A stretch of DNA of 64,000 nucleotides from Psychrobacillus psychrodurans (GCF_027563345.1 NZ_JAMKBK010000011.1), one strand, 5' to 3'; shown: positions 42,343 to 50,962, counted from the stretch's first letter. A program made the numbers and translations. Notes: a model not told the origin generated them from the sequence alone.

Positions 42343-43005
42343 CTAATCTAAAACCTGTTCAATTTTTGGGAAATCTGGATTCTCCAAGAGGTCTTTGCCC
42401 ACATGCATGAGATACAAATAAAGGTTTCCGTCAGGAACGATCGTTGCTTTTAATAGCTGACCAGTCTCCTTTGAATAGAAATAGCGATCGTTATTGTCTT
42501 CACTAGAAGAAGTAATAAATTTATATCCACCATAATCATCAAATAATTTGTCAAAGTAAATTTTATCTACTTTCATCAATAGTATGCTATCTAATTTGTC
42601 TTGATAAAAATAGAATCTCACAATACCATCATAATCCAATATGAAGTCTGCACCACTACCATCCTCATGATCATCTATTGTATAATTTTCACCTAAGGCT
42701 TTAATTACTTTTGATTGTGAGTCACCTAGCGTTACCCCATGAAGATAGAGTAAATCTTGATTTTCGGAGAATGTAGGTTTAGTTATATCTAGCATTCCGT
42801 TTGCTGATTGTTGTTCATTTTTCATAAATATTTCGGAGAAGACAAAGAGCATTACACTTACTGCTAAAAAAGTGGATAGAACAACATATAGCCATTTACG
42901 TTTTGGATTTCTCTGGTTATTTTCTATCTCGTTTATTACGTTTTGTATAACTCGTTGTTTACTCGCAGTTAAATCTTTCACTTTAGAAGGTATATAGTTA
43001 TTCAT
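42343..43005 (-). CDS. Putative anti-sigma factor, membrane-anchored
   Basis: A 220-residue protein with a cytoplasmic N-terminus of about 37 residues, one membrane segment at about 38-60 (WLYVVLSTFLAVSVMLFVF), and an external domain of about 150 residues containing repeated aromatic strands (VRFYFYQDKL, DRYFYSKETG). It is encoded directly after an ECF sigma factor with an 8-bp overlap, the standard arrangement for an anti-sigma factor. The external domain is not one I can name; it does not show a Zn-binding anti-sigma HxxxCxxC motif. Confidence 0.75.
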   Translation of the reverse strand: MNNYIPSKVKDLTASKQRVIQNVINEIENNQRNPKRKWLYVVLSTFLAVSVMLFVFSEIFMKNEQQSANGMLDITKPTFSENQDLLYLHGVTLGDSQSKVIKALGENYTIDDHEDGSGADFILDYDGIVRFYFYQDKLDSILLMKVDKIYFDKLFDDYGGYKFITSSSEDNNDRYFYSKETGQLLKATIVPDGNLYLYLMHVGKDLLENPDFPKIEQVLD

Positions 43006-43516
43006 TTAAAAGCACCTCCCATTCTATTCCTTTCAGTTTTCCCCTTAATAAATCTTTGCTACGCCTTAATCTGGTTTTTACAGTACCTTCTGGAACAGAT
43101 AAAATATGTGAAACCTCAGCAATAGTCATTTCGTTGAAATAAAAATAAATCAGAACTTCTCGCTGCTTTAGGGGCAATTCTAGTATTGCTTCTCCAATTA
43201 TTGCTCGCTCGTCTTTTTTTACTAATTCGTCTTTATTCCGTGTGTTAGCTGATGGAAATATTTTGTTTTGTAGTTGTACTTTTTTATATGTCCAACTCTT
43301 TAAATAATCTTTGCTTTTATTGACAGTCATTGTTGTTAAAAATGCCTTTAACTCTCCACGTTCTTCATACCCGTTTTCATTATGGTAAAATTTTATGAAT
43401 ACTTCTTGTACGATATCCTCCGCTGCTTGGAGATCTTTCACATAGTAATAAGCCAAACGTATTAAGGGTTCTGTATAATGAAGCATTAATTCTTTTAGAT
43501 TATTAATATTAAACAA
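42998..43516 (-). CDS. ECF-type RNA polymerase sigma factor
   Basis: A 172-residue sigma factor with only regions 2 and 4. Region 2 spans about 15-80 (LAYYYVKDLQAAEDIVQEVFIKFY), and region 4 about 110-165 with the HTH MTIAEVSHILSVPEGTVKTRLRR. I place the start at TTG 43516, 9 bp after CGGAGGA; an upstream ATG lies before that site. It precedes and overlaps the membrane-anchored partner. It probably autoregulates and answers an envelope signal, but its regulon is unknown. Confidence 0.9.
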   Translation of the reverse strand: MFNINNLKELMLHYTEPLIRLAYYYVKDLQAAEDIVQEVFIKFYHNENGYEERGELKAFLTTMTVNKSKDYLKSWTYKKVQLQNKIFPSANTRNKDELVKKDERAIIGEAILELPLKQREVLIYFYFNEMTIAEVSHILSVPEGTVKTRLRRSKDLLRGKLKGIEWEVLLNE

Positions 43517-43718
43517 AACAACCACTCCTCCGTTATACATTAAACGATTCCCAGACCTTCAAAGTTTGGATTTGTCTAAAATTTTTACAGTTTTAAGGAA
43601 CTATATCCTTTCATGTATTTAATCATGTCTTGAAAGACCTCAAAAATGATATCATAGAAATAGATATGGAATTGTAATTTACTATAAGCCTTATAATAAT
43701 AAGAGGGGAGTTTAAGAA

Positions 43719-44123
43719 ATGAATAACTTTATTAAAAGAGTGGGGACTACATACATTCCTGTTGTAGATCCAGAGAAATCATCGAAGTGGTATCAGGAAA
43801 TGCTAGGCGCAGTTGAGAACTTTAGAAATGATGATAAAGCAATCTTAGAATTTGCTGATCAAAGCTTTTTTCTTGTTAAGGCTCAAGTAGGGGAACGATC
43901 TAGTTTTTTTGATAGTTATCAACAGGAACATTTTACAATGACTTTTGAAGTGGATGGTATAGAGCAATTGTCAGAATTGCATGAATTTCTTAAGAAAAAG
44001 GAAGTAAATGTCGGGGAAATTGAGGATCGGGGTCATCCAGGTAACAATTTTGTTTTCCGCGATCTAGATGGAAATGTGTTCGATGTATGGAGTGAATTGA
44101 GTCCTACTTTCAAAGTGAAATAG
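43719..44123 (+). CDS. VOC-superfamily protein (glyoxalase/dioxygenase fold)
   Basis: A 134-residue vicinal-oxygen-chelate protein made of two beta-alpha-beta-beta-beta modules. It begins NNFIKRVGTTYIPVVDPEKSSKWY, and the second half has the HPGNNFVFRDLDGNVFDVWSE segment of glyoxalase/bleomycin-resistance proteins, with the C-terminal Glu-like metal-ligand position in it. ATG with GAGGGGAG upstream. Monocistronic, 65 bp before the DNA-repair gene. The substrate cannot be assigned. Confidence 0.85.
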   Translation: MNNFIKRVGTTYIPVVDPEKSSKWYQEMLGAVENFRNDDKAILEFADQSFFLVKAQVGERSSFFDSYQQEHFTMTFEVDGIEQLSELHEFLKKKEVNVGEIEDRGHPGNNFVFRDLDGNVFDVWSELSPTFKVK

Positions 44124-44188
44124 GATTAGAAAGATATAGTGGTGTTTGAGTGATTATGGAAATTTTTTATAGAAGGAAGTGCTAAACG

Positions 44189-44896
44189 ATGAATTTAGAA
44201 ATGGTAATGCAGGAGCTTGAAGCACTTGGTAAGGATAGAACTAAAAAAATGTATATATCTAATGGTGCGCATGAACCGCTATTTGGTGTTGCTACAGGCG
44301 CTATGAAGCCAATCGTAAAGAAAATAAAAATAAATCAACATTTAGCTGAAGAGTTATATGCTACCGGGAACTATGATGCAATGTACTTTGCTGGAATTAT
44401 TGCAGACCCTAAAGCTATGACTGAGTCGGATTATAATCGTTGGATGGATTCGGCATATTTTTATATGCTATCCGATTATGTAGTCGCTGTAACTTTATCA
44501 GAGTCAGATATTGCCCAAGAAGTTGCAGATAAATGGATTCAAAGTGGAGAAGAACTGAGAATGTCTGCGGGTTGGAGTTGTTACTGTTGGCTTCTAGGAA
44601 ACCGTGAAGACGTGGAATTCTCAGAAAGCAAGATCTTAGATATGCTTGGCATGGTAAAAAGTAGCATTCAGGAATCACCTGAACGAGCAAAATCTTCTAT
44701 GAATAATTTTTTGTACACAGTGGGGACTTCTTATTTGCCTCTACACGAAAAAGCACTTGAGACCGCAAAGGAGATAGGTATAGTAGAACTCAAGAAAGAC
44801 GATAAAAAAAGTAGTTTCCTAAATGCTTACGAAAACATACAAAAAGAAGTCGATAGAGGAAGAATTGGCTTTAAGCGCAGGCATGTAAGATGTTAA
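44189..44896 (+). CDS. DNA alkylation repair protein (AlkD-like HEAT-repeat)
   Basis: A 235-residue all-helical protein of the AlkC/AlkD HEAT-repeat glycosylase type. It starts with NLEMVMQELEALGKDRTKKMY, a first repeat typical of the family, and has RMSAGWSCYCWLLGNRED and a C-terminal RIGFKRRHVRC tail rich in Arg for DNA contact. The subfamily (DUF or YhaZ-type versus true AlkD) is uncertain, because the catalytic Trp/Asp residues cannot be aligned confidently by eye. ATG start with GAAGGAAG. A terminator hairpin and repeat R1d follow. Confidence 0.82.
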   Translation: MNLEMVMQELEALGKDRTKKMYISNGAHEPLFGVATGAMKPIVKKIKINQHLAEELYATGNYDAMYFAGIIADPKAMTESDYNRWMDSAYFYMLSDYVVAVTLSESDIAQEVADKWIQSGEELRMSAGWSCYCWLLGNREDVEFSESKILDMLGMVKSSIQESPERAKSSMNNFLYTVGTSYLPLHEKALETAKEIGIVELKKDDKKSSFLNAYENIQKEVDRGRIGFKRRHVRC

Positions 44897-44916
44897 AAAA
44901 GTGATTTAGAAAGTAT

Positions 44917-44942
44917 AAAAAGCATTCTACAATGGATGCTTT
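44917..44942 (+). terminator. Left terminator-like hairpin flanking repeat R1d
   Basis: AAAGCATTCTACAATGGATGC forms a stem with its own second half (AAAGCATTC / GGATGCTTT). It lacks a T-run here; a near copy with a T-run is at 45177-45210. Confidence 0.65.
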
Positions 44943-45176
44943 CAGCTTGGACCACCACGAAGACTCCTGTGGGAACAGCGTGAGCAGAAGCCCCCGCAGG
45001 AAAGACATTGGTCGAACTTTGTTTGACCAATGTCTTTGCGACGAGTAACCGCAGGAGCATATGTTTTCCCAGTGACGAGGAGGCTGAAGCCAAGCCCACG
45101 CAAAGCAAAGTGGTGGTCCTTGCCGATTTTAGTATATAACTCTATGCTCCAAAAATTACAGTTTGTCTACAGTCTG
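44943..45176 (+). repeat. Dispersed GC-rich repeat, family R1 or relative, copy d
   Basis: CTTGGACCACCACGAAGACT ... CCTGTGGGAACAGCGTGAGC ... CCCCGCAGGAAAG ... GCCAAGCCCACGCAAAGC ... GTGGTGGTCC: inverted ends GGACCACCAC / GTGGTGGTCC and an inner hairpin AAAGACATTGGTC / GACCAATGTCTTT. This is the Bacillales intergenic element type with ACTCCTGYGGGAA and CCCGCAGGAAAG blocks (from memory). GC content is far above the surroundings. Confidence 0.85.
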
Positions 45177-45210
45177 AAAGCATTCCACAATGAATGCTTT
45201 TTATTTTTAT
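45177..45210 (+). terminator. Right terminator hairpin flanking repeat R1d
   Basis: AAAGCATTC / GAATGCTTT stem followed by TTATTTTT. It differs from the left copy at only a few positions. Confidence 0.85.
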
Positions 45211-45330
45211 CAATTTTTGGTGTTGTACAAGAATTCAGAAGTATTTGTATTGATCTGTGCACTAGAATCGGTACAAAATTTGTCGGCAAATATGTCTCAG
45301 TTCCTTATACAAAAACTTTTCTTTATTAAT

Positions 45331-45395
45331 TTTGTTGCAAATACAACGATATTAAGTTAAATTTAATTTATGTTTTTTGTTGCAGTTGCAACAAA
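45331..45395 (+). promoter_or_regulatory. Two MarR-type operator candidates
   Basis: A 20-bp palindrome, TTTGTTGCAGTTGCAACAAA (45376-45395; only the two central bases break symmetry), lies 21 bp before the marR start. A second TTTGTTGCA occurs 45 bp upstream (45331), followed by TACAAC as a weak second arm. The spacing suits autoregulation by the MarR protein. Confidence 0.75.
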
Positions 45396-45415
45396 GTGGA
45401 TAGGAGGCTTATAGT

Positions 45416-45868
45416 ATGAAGGATATTTTACGAGAAATTGGAATGATTGCTAGAGCGCTAGATTCTATAAGCAATATAGAATTTAAAGAATATCATCTTA
45501 CAAAAGGACAGTATTTATACCTTGTGAGAATATGTGAAAATCCAGGGATAATTCAAGAAAAGTTAGCTGAAATGATAAAAGTAGACCGAACCACAGCTTC
45601 TCGTGCTATAGGAAAACTTGAAATCAATGGCTTTATTGAAAAGAGAGATGATCAACATAACCAAAAAATAAAAAAACTATATCCCACAGAGAAAGGTGAA
45701 AATATTTATCCTTTCATAAAAAAAGAAAATGATTATTCAAATATGAAAGCATTAGTTGGATTTTCCGAAAGCGAAACAGAAATCATTAGTACTCTTCTCC
45801 AGAGAGTTAGAAAAAATATAGAAATAGATTGGGAATATGTAAAAAAGGGAAACAAGAGAAATTATTAA
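45416..45868 (+). CDS. MarR-family regulator
   Basis: A 150-residue winged-helix regulator. The DNA-binding region spans about 35-100, with the helix-turn-helix IIQEKLAEMIKVDRTTASRAIGKLE and the wing GFIEKRDDQHNQKIKKLYPTEKG; the DR and K pattern is typical of MarR. Terminal helices would form the dimer interface. ATG with TAGGAGG. It probably controls itself and the downstream paiAB genes through the TTTGTTGCA palindrome. Confidence 0.92.
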   Translation: MKDILREIGMIARALDSISNIEFKEYHLTKGQYLYLVRICENPGIIQEKLAEMIKVDRTTASRAIGKLEINGFIEKRDDQHNQKIKKLYPTEKGENIYPFIKKENDYSNMKALVGFSESETEIISTLLQRVRKNIEIDWEYVKKGNKRNY

Positions 45869-45894
45869 TAATTTTAAGGAGTGACAAATTTAAA

Positions 45895-46410
45895 GTGATA
45901 AAAACAAAACAGTGTAGCCTTGGAGATCTACATATACTTCAAAAAATTAGTTGTGAAACATTTAACGACACATTTGAGCATCAGAATTCGCCGGAAAATA
46001 TGAATGCCTATATGGAAAGAGCATTTAACTTAAAACAACTTGAGAAAGAATTAACCAATATATCTTCTAAATTCTTTTTTGTTTATTTTGAGAACGAAGT
46101 TGCTGGATATTTAAAGGTCAATACCAATGATGCTCAATCTGAAGAAATGGGTGATGAATCACTAGAGATAGAGAGGATTTATATAAAGAAAAAATATCAG
46201 AAACATGGACTTGGAAAATATCTTCTAAACAAATCACTGGATATTGCTCTTGAGTGTCATAAAAAGAAAGTCTGGTTAGGCGTTTGGGAAAAAAATGAAA
46301 ATGCTATTGCTTTTTATATAAAAATGGGATTTGTTCAAACTGGAGCCCACTCTTTTTATATGGGTGATGAAGAGCAAATAGACTTTATAATGGTCAAAAC
46401 ACTTATATAA
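45895..46410 (+). CDS. paiA: Spermidine/spermine N-acetyltransferase PaiA
   Basis: A 171-residue GNAT acetyltransferase. It closely resembles my memory of B. subtilis PaiA along its length: ETFNDTFEHQNSPENM near the N-terminus, then QKHGLGKYLLNKSLDIAL (the acetyl-CoA-binding loop) and WLGVWEKNENAIAFYIKMGF. PaiA acetylates polyamines. I take the GTG at 45895 as the start; it lies 13 bp after AAGGAG, a somewhat long spacing, and frames starting earlier run into marR. It is 23 bp before paiB. Confidence 0.92.
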   Translation: MIKTKQCSLGDLHILQKISCETFNDTFEHQNSPENMNAYMERAFNLKQLEKELTNISSKFFFVYFENEVAGYLKVNTNDAQSEEMGDESLEIERIYIKKKYQKHGLGKYLLNKSLDIALECHKKKVWLGVWEKNENAIAFYIKMGFVQTGAHSFYMGDEEQIDFIMVKTLI

Positions 46411-46433
46411 TTATTTTCGAAAGGGTGATTATT

Positions 46434-47057
46434 ATGTATACTCCGAAATACTTTAAGGTCACAAATGTTGAGGAAATTTGGAATTTTGTTCAAGAGAATT
46501 CTTTTGGAACGCTTATCACCACAGTGCAAGAGAAACCGATTGCCACTCATTTGCCAATGCAGATAATTAAAGAAGGAGATGATTATTATATAACTGGGCA
46601 TATGGCTTATGGTAACCCTCAATGGAGAACGTTAGAAATCTGTGAAAATATATTGGTTATGTTCCAAGGACCACACGCTTATATTTCTTCTTCTTGGTAT
46701 GAAAAAGAAAATGTCCCAACATGGAATTATCAAGCTGTTCATGTATATGGTAAAGCGAGCATCTTAAGCGAAGAAGAGTTAAAACAGGACCTAACAAAGT
46801 TGCTTCAAAAATACGAAAAGCACCGTAAAAATCCAGTGTTGTGGGAAGGGCTATCACCACAGTTATTAAACAAAGAACTAAAAGGTATTGTTGGATTTAA
46901 GATCAAAGTACAAGAAATTCAAGCAGCATATAAACTTAGTCAAAATCGTAATGAAGAAGACTATCATAATATCATTAATAAACTTTATGAAGAAAAGGAT
47001 TTGAATTCTCATAAAATGGCAGAAGTGATGAATAGGAAGTTAAGAAAGGAAAAATAA
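46434..47057 (+). CDS. paiB: PaiB-family FMN-binding regulator
   Basis: A 207-residue PaiB protein with a split-barrel flavin-binding fold. It begins MYTPKYFKVTNVEEIWNFVQ, and FGTLITTVQEKPIATHLP and VPTWNYQAVHVYGKA are family landmarks. In B. subtilis paiB with paiA represses sporulation and protease genes; how it works is unclear. The ATG at 46434 is 9 bp after GAAAGGG. It completes the marR-paiA-paiB operon; in B. subtilis the MarR gene is, to my memory, not part of it. Confidence 0.9.
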   Translation: MYTPKYFKVTNVEEIWNFVQENSFGTLITTVQEKPIATHLPMQIIKEGDDYYITGHMAYGNPQWRTLEICENILVMFQGPHAYISSSWYEKENVPTWNYQAVHVYGKASILSEEELKQDLTKLLQKYEKHRKNPVLWEGLSPQLLNKELKGIVGFKIKVQEIQAAYKLSQNRNEEDYHNIINKLYEEKDLNSHKMAEVMNRKLRKEK

Positions 47058-47059
47058 GG

Positions 47060-47315
47060 ATTATGTTCCTTTTAAAAGAAGTATCTTTTCATTTGGTATC
47101 CAAATACGCACTTTCCTGGTTATAGCAGGATGACGGACAGACAAACCCTATTAGATTACTGATAAAAAAAGAGGCTGATCAGACGTTAATCACGATCAAC
47201 CTCTCTAAAAATTATTCTTTAAAAAATAGGACAACAAACTGCCCAGAGCCTAATGAAGACGATAGAAACAGGTTTCGAACTTAAAGGGGAGGGCTTCCTT
47301 TTACCCGTTTTTTTG
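47060..47315 (+). repeat. Structured intergenic element, copy C
   Basis: Shares with copies A and B the ordered blocks GGTATCCAAATACGC, TTCCTGGTTA, GATGACGGACAGACAAAC, a central hairpin with different arms (47171-47203, GAGGCTGATC / GATCAACCTC, one mismatch), TCTAAAAATT, and the loop motif GAAGACGATAGAAACAGG followed by CTTAAAGGGGAGGGC. The element lies directly after paiB. An unrelated inverted repeat (TCCATAAGTG / CACTTATGGA) is at 47364-47394. Confidence 0.68.
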
Positions 47316-47412
47316 TAAGGTTTTTATTTCAATTTCCCAAGAAGTCCAAATGGTCCTATTTTCCATAAGTGGGGATGAACCCTACACTTATGGAAGTTTA
47401 GCGCTATTTATC

Positions 47413-48000
47413 TCATTTTACGTTGCTTATTTCAAGACTTTCGATAAATGACTGCATCATTCGACTACCTTGCTTTGTCCCAATGGATTCTGGATGAAAT
47501 TGAAGTCCATAAAGAGGATAAATGACATGTTTGATAGCCATTATCTCATTGTCATCTTCTGCTCGTGCAATTACTTCCAATTGGTTTGTTAAAGACTTTT
47601 CTTCAATTACAAGAGAATGATATCGCATGACCGAAATTGGTTCATTAAAAGACTCGAACAAAGCATGATTTTTATACGAAAGGGTGGATATTTTTCCGTG
47701 CATAATTGTTTTTGCTTGCACTATTTTTGCTCCAAAAGCTGCCCCAATCGACTGATGCCCAAGACAAATACCTAAAATGGGGTACTGTTTGTATAGCTTC
47801 CGAATTATTTCGATGGAAATACCTGCATCAGCAGGAGTTCCTGGACCGGGAGAGATAATAATGGCCATCGGATTCAGTTCAACTATTTCACTTATAGTAA
47901 TGGCATCATTGCGAATGACTTTAACCTCTTTGCCAAGCATACTAATTTGCTGGTATAAATTATAGGTGAAGGAATCGTAGTTATCGATTAATAAAATCAT
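47413..48000 (-). CDS. trpG: Anthranilate synthase glutamine amidotransferase subunit (TrpG/PabA)
   Basis: A 195-residue class I glutamine amidotransferase that supplies ammonia to TrpE. The oxyanion site GPGTPADAGIS is at about 52-62, the catalytic Cys is in LGICLGHQSIG (about residue 79), and the His-Glu pair is in LQFHPESIGT near 170. It overlaps trpE by 4 bp. In Bacillus one amidotransferase often serves both anthranilate and aminodeoxychorismate synthases, so PabA function is also possible. No other trp genes follow. Confidence 0.9.
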   Translation of the reverse strand: MILLIDNYDSFTYNLYQQISMLGKEVKVIRNDAITISEIVELNPMAIIISPGPGTPADAGISIEIIRKLYKQYPILGICLGHQSIGAAFGAKIVQAKTIMHGKISTLSYKNHALFESFNEPISVMRYHSLVIEEKSLTNQLEVIARAEDDNEIMAIKHVIYPLYGLQFHPESIGTKQGSRMMQSFIESLEISNVK

Positions 48001-49385
48001 CGTTGAACCTCCAAAAGAGCCTTTGCTTTATTGATCGTTTCCTCGTATTCACTTTTTGGAATAGAATCATAGACAATACCGGCTCCAGCTTGGACATGGG
48101 CGTGATGGTCCTTAACTACCATAGTTCGAATGGCGAGCGCTAAATCCATGTTACCAGTAACCGAAATATAGCCAACCGCTCCCGCGTAAACACCACGTTT
48201 CATAGGCTCTAAATCATTGATAATTTGCATAGCTCTAATTTTCGGTGCTCCAGATACAGTACCTGCTGGTAGACAAGTTGTTAACACATCTAGAACATGA
48301 GTATCTTTTTTTAATCTGCCTGTCACTTCGGATACAATATGCATGACATATTTATAGTACTCAACTTTCATATATTTCTCGACTTGAACTGTTCCGACTT
48401 CAGCAATCCGACCGATATCATTGCGACCTAGATCAACCAGCATTCGATGCTCTGCAACTTCTTTTTCATCTGTTAATAACTCATTTGTTATGAGAGCATC
48501 TTCCTCAACGGTTTTTCCGCGGTGTTTCGTCCCAGCAATAGGGTTCGTTGTCACTAATCCATCTTTCACTTTTACTAAGCTCTCAGGAGATGTTCCTAAA
48601 ATGATATAAGTTTCAAAATCCATATAAAACATATAAGGAGATGGATTGGAAGTGCGAAGCTGTCGATACAATGAGAAAGGGTCTCCATTAAGAGGAGTAG
48701 TAAAGCGCTGAGATAATACTACTTGAAAAATGTCACCCTTAATAATGTGATTTTTCGCTTTTTCCACCATCTCCGTAAATTCCTTTTCTTGCATCTGCGG
48801 TTTAAAAGAGAGCTTTGGCTCCATACTTTCAGGAATTAGTGGTCCCTGCTGAAGCTCAGAGAAAATCTTTTCAATGGCATTAGTCATTGCATTTTCAGAT
48901 CGTCCATTTTGGAATAGATCAATGGCCGCAATAGTAACAGTTTGTTTCAAATGATCGAAAATGATAAAGGTATCATAAAACATGACATGTACATCTGGCA
49001 TTTCTAGATCGTCGTTTAATAGAACTCCAATTTTCTCAGAGTAGAATGCAGTTTCATAGCTAAAATACCCAATAGCTCCCCCAAAGAAAGTAAATGGATA
49101 AGAATCTCGATGTATTGGCAATATCTTTTTAAGCTTTTCTATTACAGATTTTTGTTCTTCTTCTATTTTTCCATTTTCATAGGACAATGAATATCCATGC
49201 TGGTTACCTGTTAATTCCCTGATGGGATCCACTGCGATAAAGGAATATCTTCCACTTTCCTCATGCTTTGCGGAGGATTCAAATAACATTTTTTTCTTTC
49301 CAAGCAATGAATGATAAATGGAAATAGGAGTCATCATGTCCCCTTGAATTTCTTTCATTTGGTAGCTTCTCGTCTCAACTGTCAT
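47997..49385 (-). CDS. trpE: Anthranilate synthase component I
   Basis: A 462-residue chorismate-utilising enzyme that makes anthranilate, the first step to tryptophan. The N-terminal allosteric region contains LFESSAKHEESGRYSFIA, the tryptophan-binding ES motif type of TrpE. The C-terminal part has the ILGTSPESLVKV, GTKHRGKT and AGTVSGAPKIRAM blocks. The tryptophan-specifying T-box upstream argues for TrpE over PabB. ATG with AAAGGAGAG. It is translated with trpG; the remaining trp genes must be elsewhere. Confidence 0.93.
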   Translation of the reverse strand: MTVETRSYQMKEIQGDMMTPISIYHSLLGKKKMLFESSAKHEESGRYSFIAVDPIRELTGNQHGYSLSYENGKIEEEQKSVIEKLKKILPIHRDSYPFTFFGGAIGYFSYETAFYSEKIGVLLNDDLEMPDVHVMFYDTFIIFDHLKQTVTIAAIDLFQNGRSENAMTNAIEKIFSELQQGPLIPESMEPKLSFKPQMQEKEFTEMVEKAKNHIIKGDIFQVVLSQRFTTPLNGDPFSLYRQLRTSNPSPYMFYMDFETYIILGTSPESLVKVKDGLVTTNPIAGTKHRGKTVEEDALITNELLTDEKEVAEHRMLVDLGRNDIGRIAEVGTVQVEKYMKVEYYKYVMHIVSEVTGRLKKDTHVLDVLTTCLPAGTVSGAPKIRAMQIINDLEPMKRGVYAGAVGYISVTGNMDLALAIRTMVVKDHHAHVQAGAGIVYDSIPKSEYEETINKAKALLEVQR

Positions 49386-49428
49386 AACTTTTCTCTCCTT
49401 TTCTCAACTAATCTCAGCTCAACTAAAC

Positions 49429-49676
49429 ACAAAAAGGCCCTCCATCAAAGGACGGAGAGCCGTGGTGCCACCTTTATTGATCACTATTGTAATCCACTTA
49501 TTGCAACCAAACAGTTGCTAGTCCTATAACGTAGACGAACGCCAAAACCTACTGAAACTAATTGTTCAGCCTTGGAGCTAAGAAGTCCATTCACTTTATA
49601 GCTTGCACTGACTTGCACCACCGTCAGCTCTCTGAAGCAATTCATAAAGCTACTATTCTTCCTCATCGCTTGTTAT
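49429..49676 (-). promoter_or_regulatory. T-box leader of trpE (Trp specifier TGG)
   Basis: On the minus strand: AGAGAGCTGACGGTGGTGC stem I motif, specifier TGG within GTGAATGGACT, the T-box block AGGTGGCACCACGGCT, and a terminator GGCTCTCCGTCC / GGAGGGCC plus T-run at the 3' end (plus-strand 49432-49462). Uncharged tRNA-Trp should permit read-through. Confidence 0.92.
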
Positions 49677-49699
49677 AGTTTATTGTATTATAAGTTATT

Positions 49700-50962
49700 T
49701 TAAAATTCAATCGATTTTGCGGCACTCATCCCGGCAATTTTTCCGGTAACAAGTGCAGAGGTGATATTGTAGCCACCTGTGTAGCCATGGATATCCAATA
49801 TTTCACCACAAAAATATAGTCCTGCTTTTTTCTTTGAAGCCATAGTTTTAGGTTCTATTTCTTTAATGGAGACACCTCCACCAGTAACAAAAGCTTTTTC
49901 TAAAGGTTGTGTACCGTACACAAAGACATTAAATTGCTTTAACTCATGAGCAAGTGCACGAATCTTTTCGTGTGCAAGATTTTGTCCATCTTCACTCTCT
50001 TGAATAGCAGTGCGCTGTAGTAAAAATAAAAGCCATCGTTCAGGTACAATACCTTTCCAAACATTTTTCACTGCTTTTTTTGGATCTTCTTTAATAGCGG
50101 ACAGCAACATTTGGAAAGTTTCTTCCTCATTTTGTTCCGGAAGACTGTCAATTCGAACTGCAACAGGCTGTCCGCCATTTTTCTTTTGTTCCTTAACAAC
50201 GAATTGACTGCATCTTAAGACTGCAGGGCCACTTAAGCCAAAATGGGTAAATAACATATCCATTTCGTGTGTGATAATTGCTTTTCCTTTTTTATTTAAC
50301 ACTGAAACACCCGCACCACGAAGCGCTAGACCTTGAAGTTCTTTCGACTTGATAAATGCCTCATTGGACAATAAAGGTACCTCTGTTGGATATAAGTCCG
50401 TCACAGTATGTCCAGCTTTTTCGGCCCATGGATAACCGTCCCCAGTTGATCCGGTTTGAGGAACTGCTTTACCCCCGACCGCTACTACGATTGCATTAGA
50501 AGTAATTTCTTCACCTGAAGCAAGTCTTACGCCAATTACTTTTTCATCATTCATCAATAACTTAGAAACTACTGAATTTAATTTAATTTCTACCTGTAAT
50601 CTTTTTAATTCATCTAAAAGAGCATTTACAACATCCATAGCTTTATTGGACACTGGGAACATTCTACCGTGATCTTCTTCTTTTAAGGGCACTCCAAGAT
50701 TTTCAAAAAAATCAATGATATCTTCATTATTAAAAACAGAAAACGGGCTGAATAAGAATCGACCATTTCCAGGGATATTTTTTACGATTTCTTCCTGAGG
50801 TAGCCTATTAGTAACATTACAACGACCGCCACCAGATATAGCAAGCTTTTTCCCAAGCTTATTTCCTTTTTCAATAAGAAGCACTTTCCTTTTTTCTGCA
50901 CCAGCTGCCGCAGCAGCCATTAATCCTGAGGGACCCCCGCCAATTACAATAACGTCATACAT
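49700..50962 (-). CDS. ytfP: HI0933/YtfP-family flavoprotein
   Basis: A 420-residue FAD-dependent protein of the HI0933 (aminoacetone oxidase-like) family. The dinucleotide-binding start DVIVIGGGPSGLMAAAAA and the following GGGRCNVTN are intact; a middle domain and the C-terminal GGVSIKEIEPKTMASK and GYTGGYNITSALVTG blocks complete the family pattern. Its substrate is not established. ATG start. It is convergent to nothing and divergent from murJ, as with ytfP and neighbours in B. subtilis. Confidence 0.88.
   Translation of the reverse strand: MYDVIVIGGGPSGLMAAAAAGAEKRKVLLIEKGNKLGKKLAISGGGRCNVTNRLPQEEIVKNIPGNGRFLFSPFSVFNNEDIIDFFENLGVPLKEEDHGRMFPVSNKAMDVVNALLDELKRLQVEIKLNSVVSKLLMNDEKVIGVRLASGEEITSNAIVVAVGGKAVPQTGSTGDGYPWAEKAGHTVTDLYPTEVPLLSNEAFIKSKELQGLALRGAGVSVLNKKGKAIITHEMDMLFTHFGLSGPAVLRCSQFVVKEQKKNGGQPVAVRIDSLPEQNEEETFQMLLSAIKEDPKKAVKNVWKGIVPERWLLFLLQRTAIQESEDGQNLAHEKIRALAHELKQFNVFVYGTQPLEKAFVTGGGVSIKEIEPKTMASKKKAGLYFCGEILDIHGYTGGYNITSALVTGKIAGMSAAKSIEF

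Noticed and set aside
47364..47394. TCCATAAGTG/CACTTATGGA inverted repeat as a trpG terminator
   Set aside because: No T-run follows on the minus strand, so it is only an unexplained inverted repeat.
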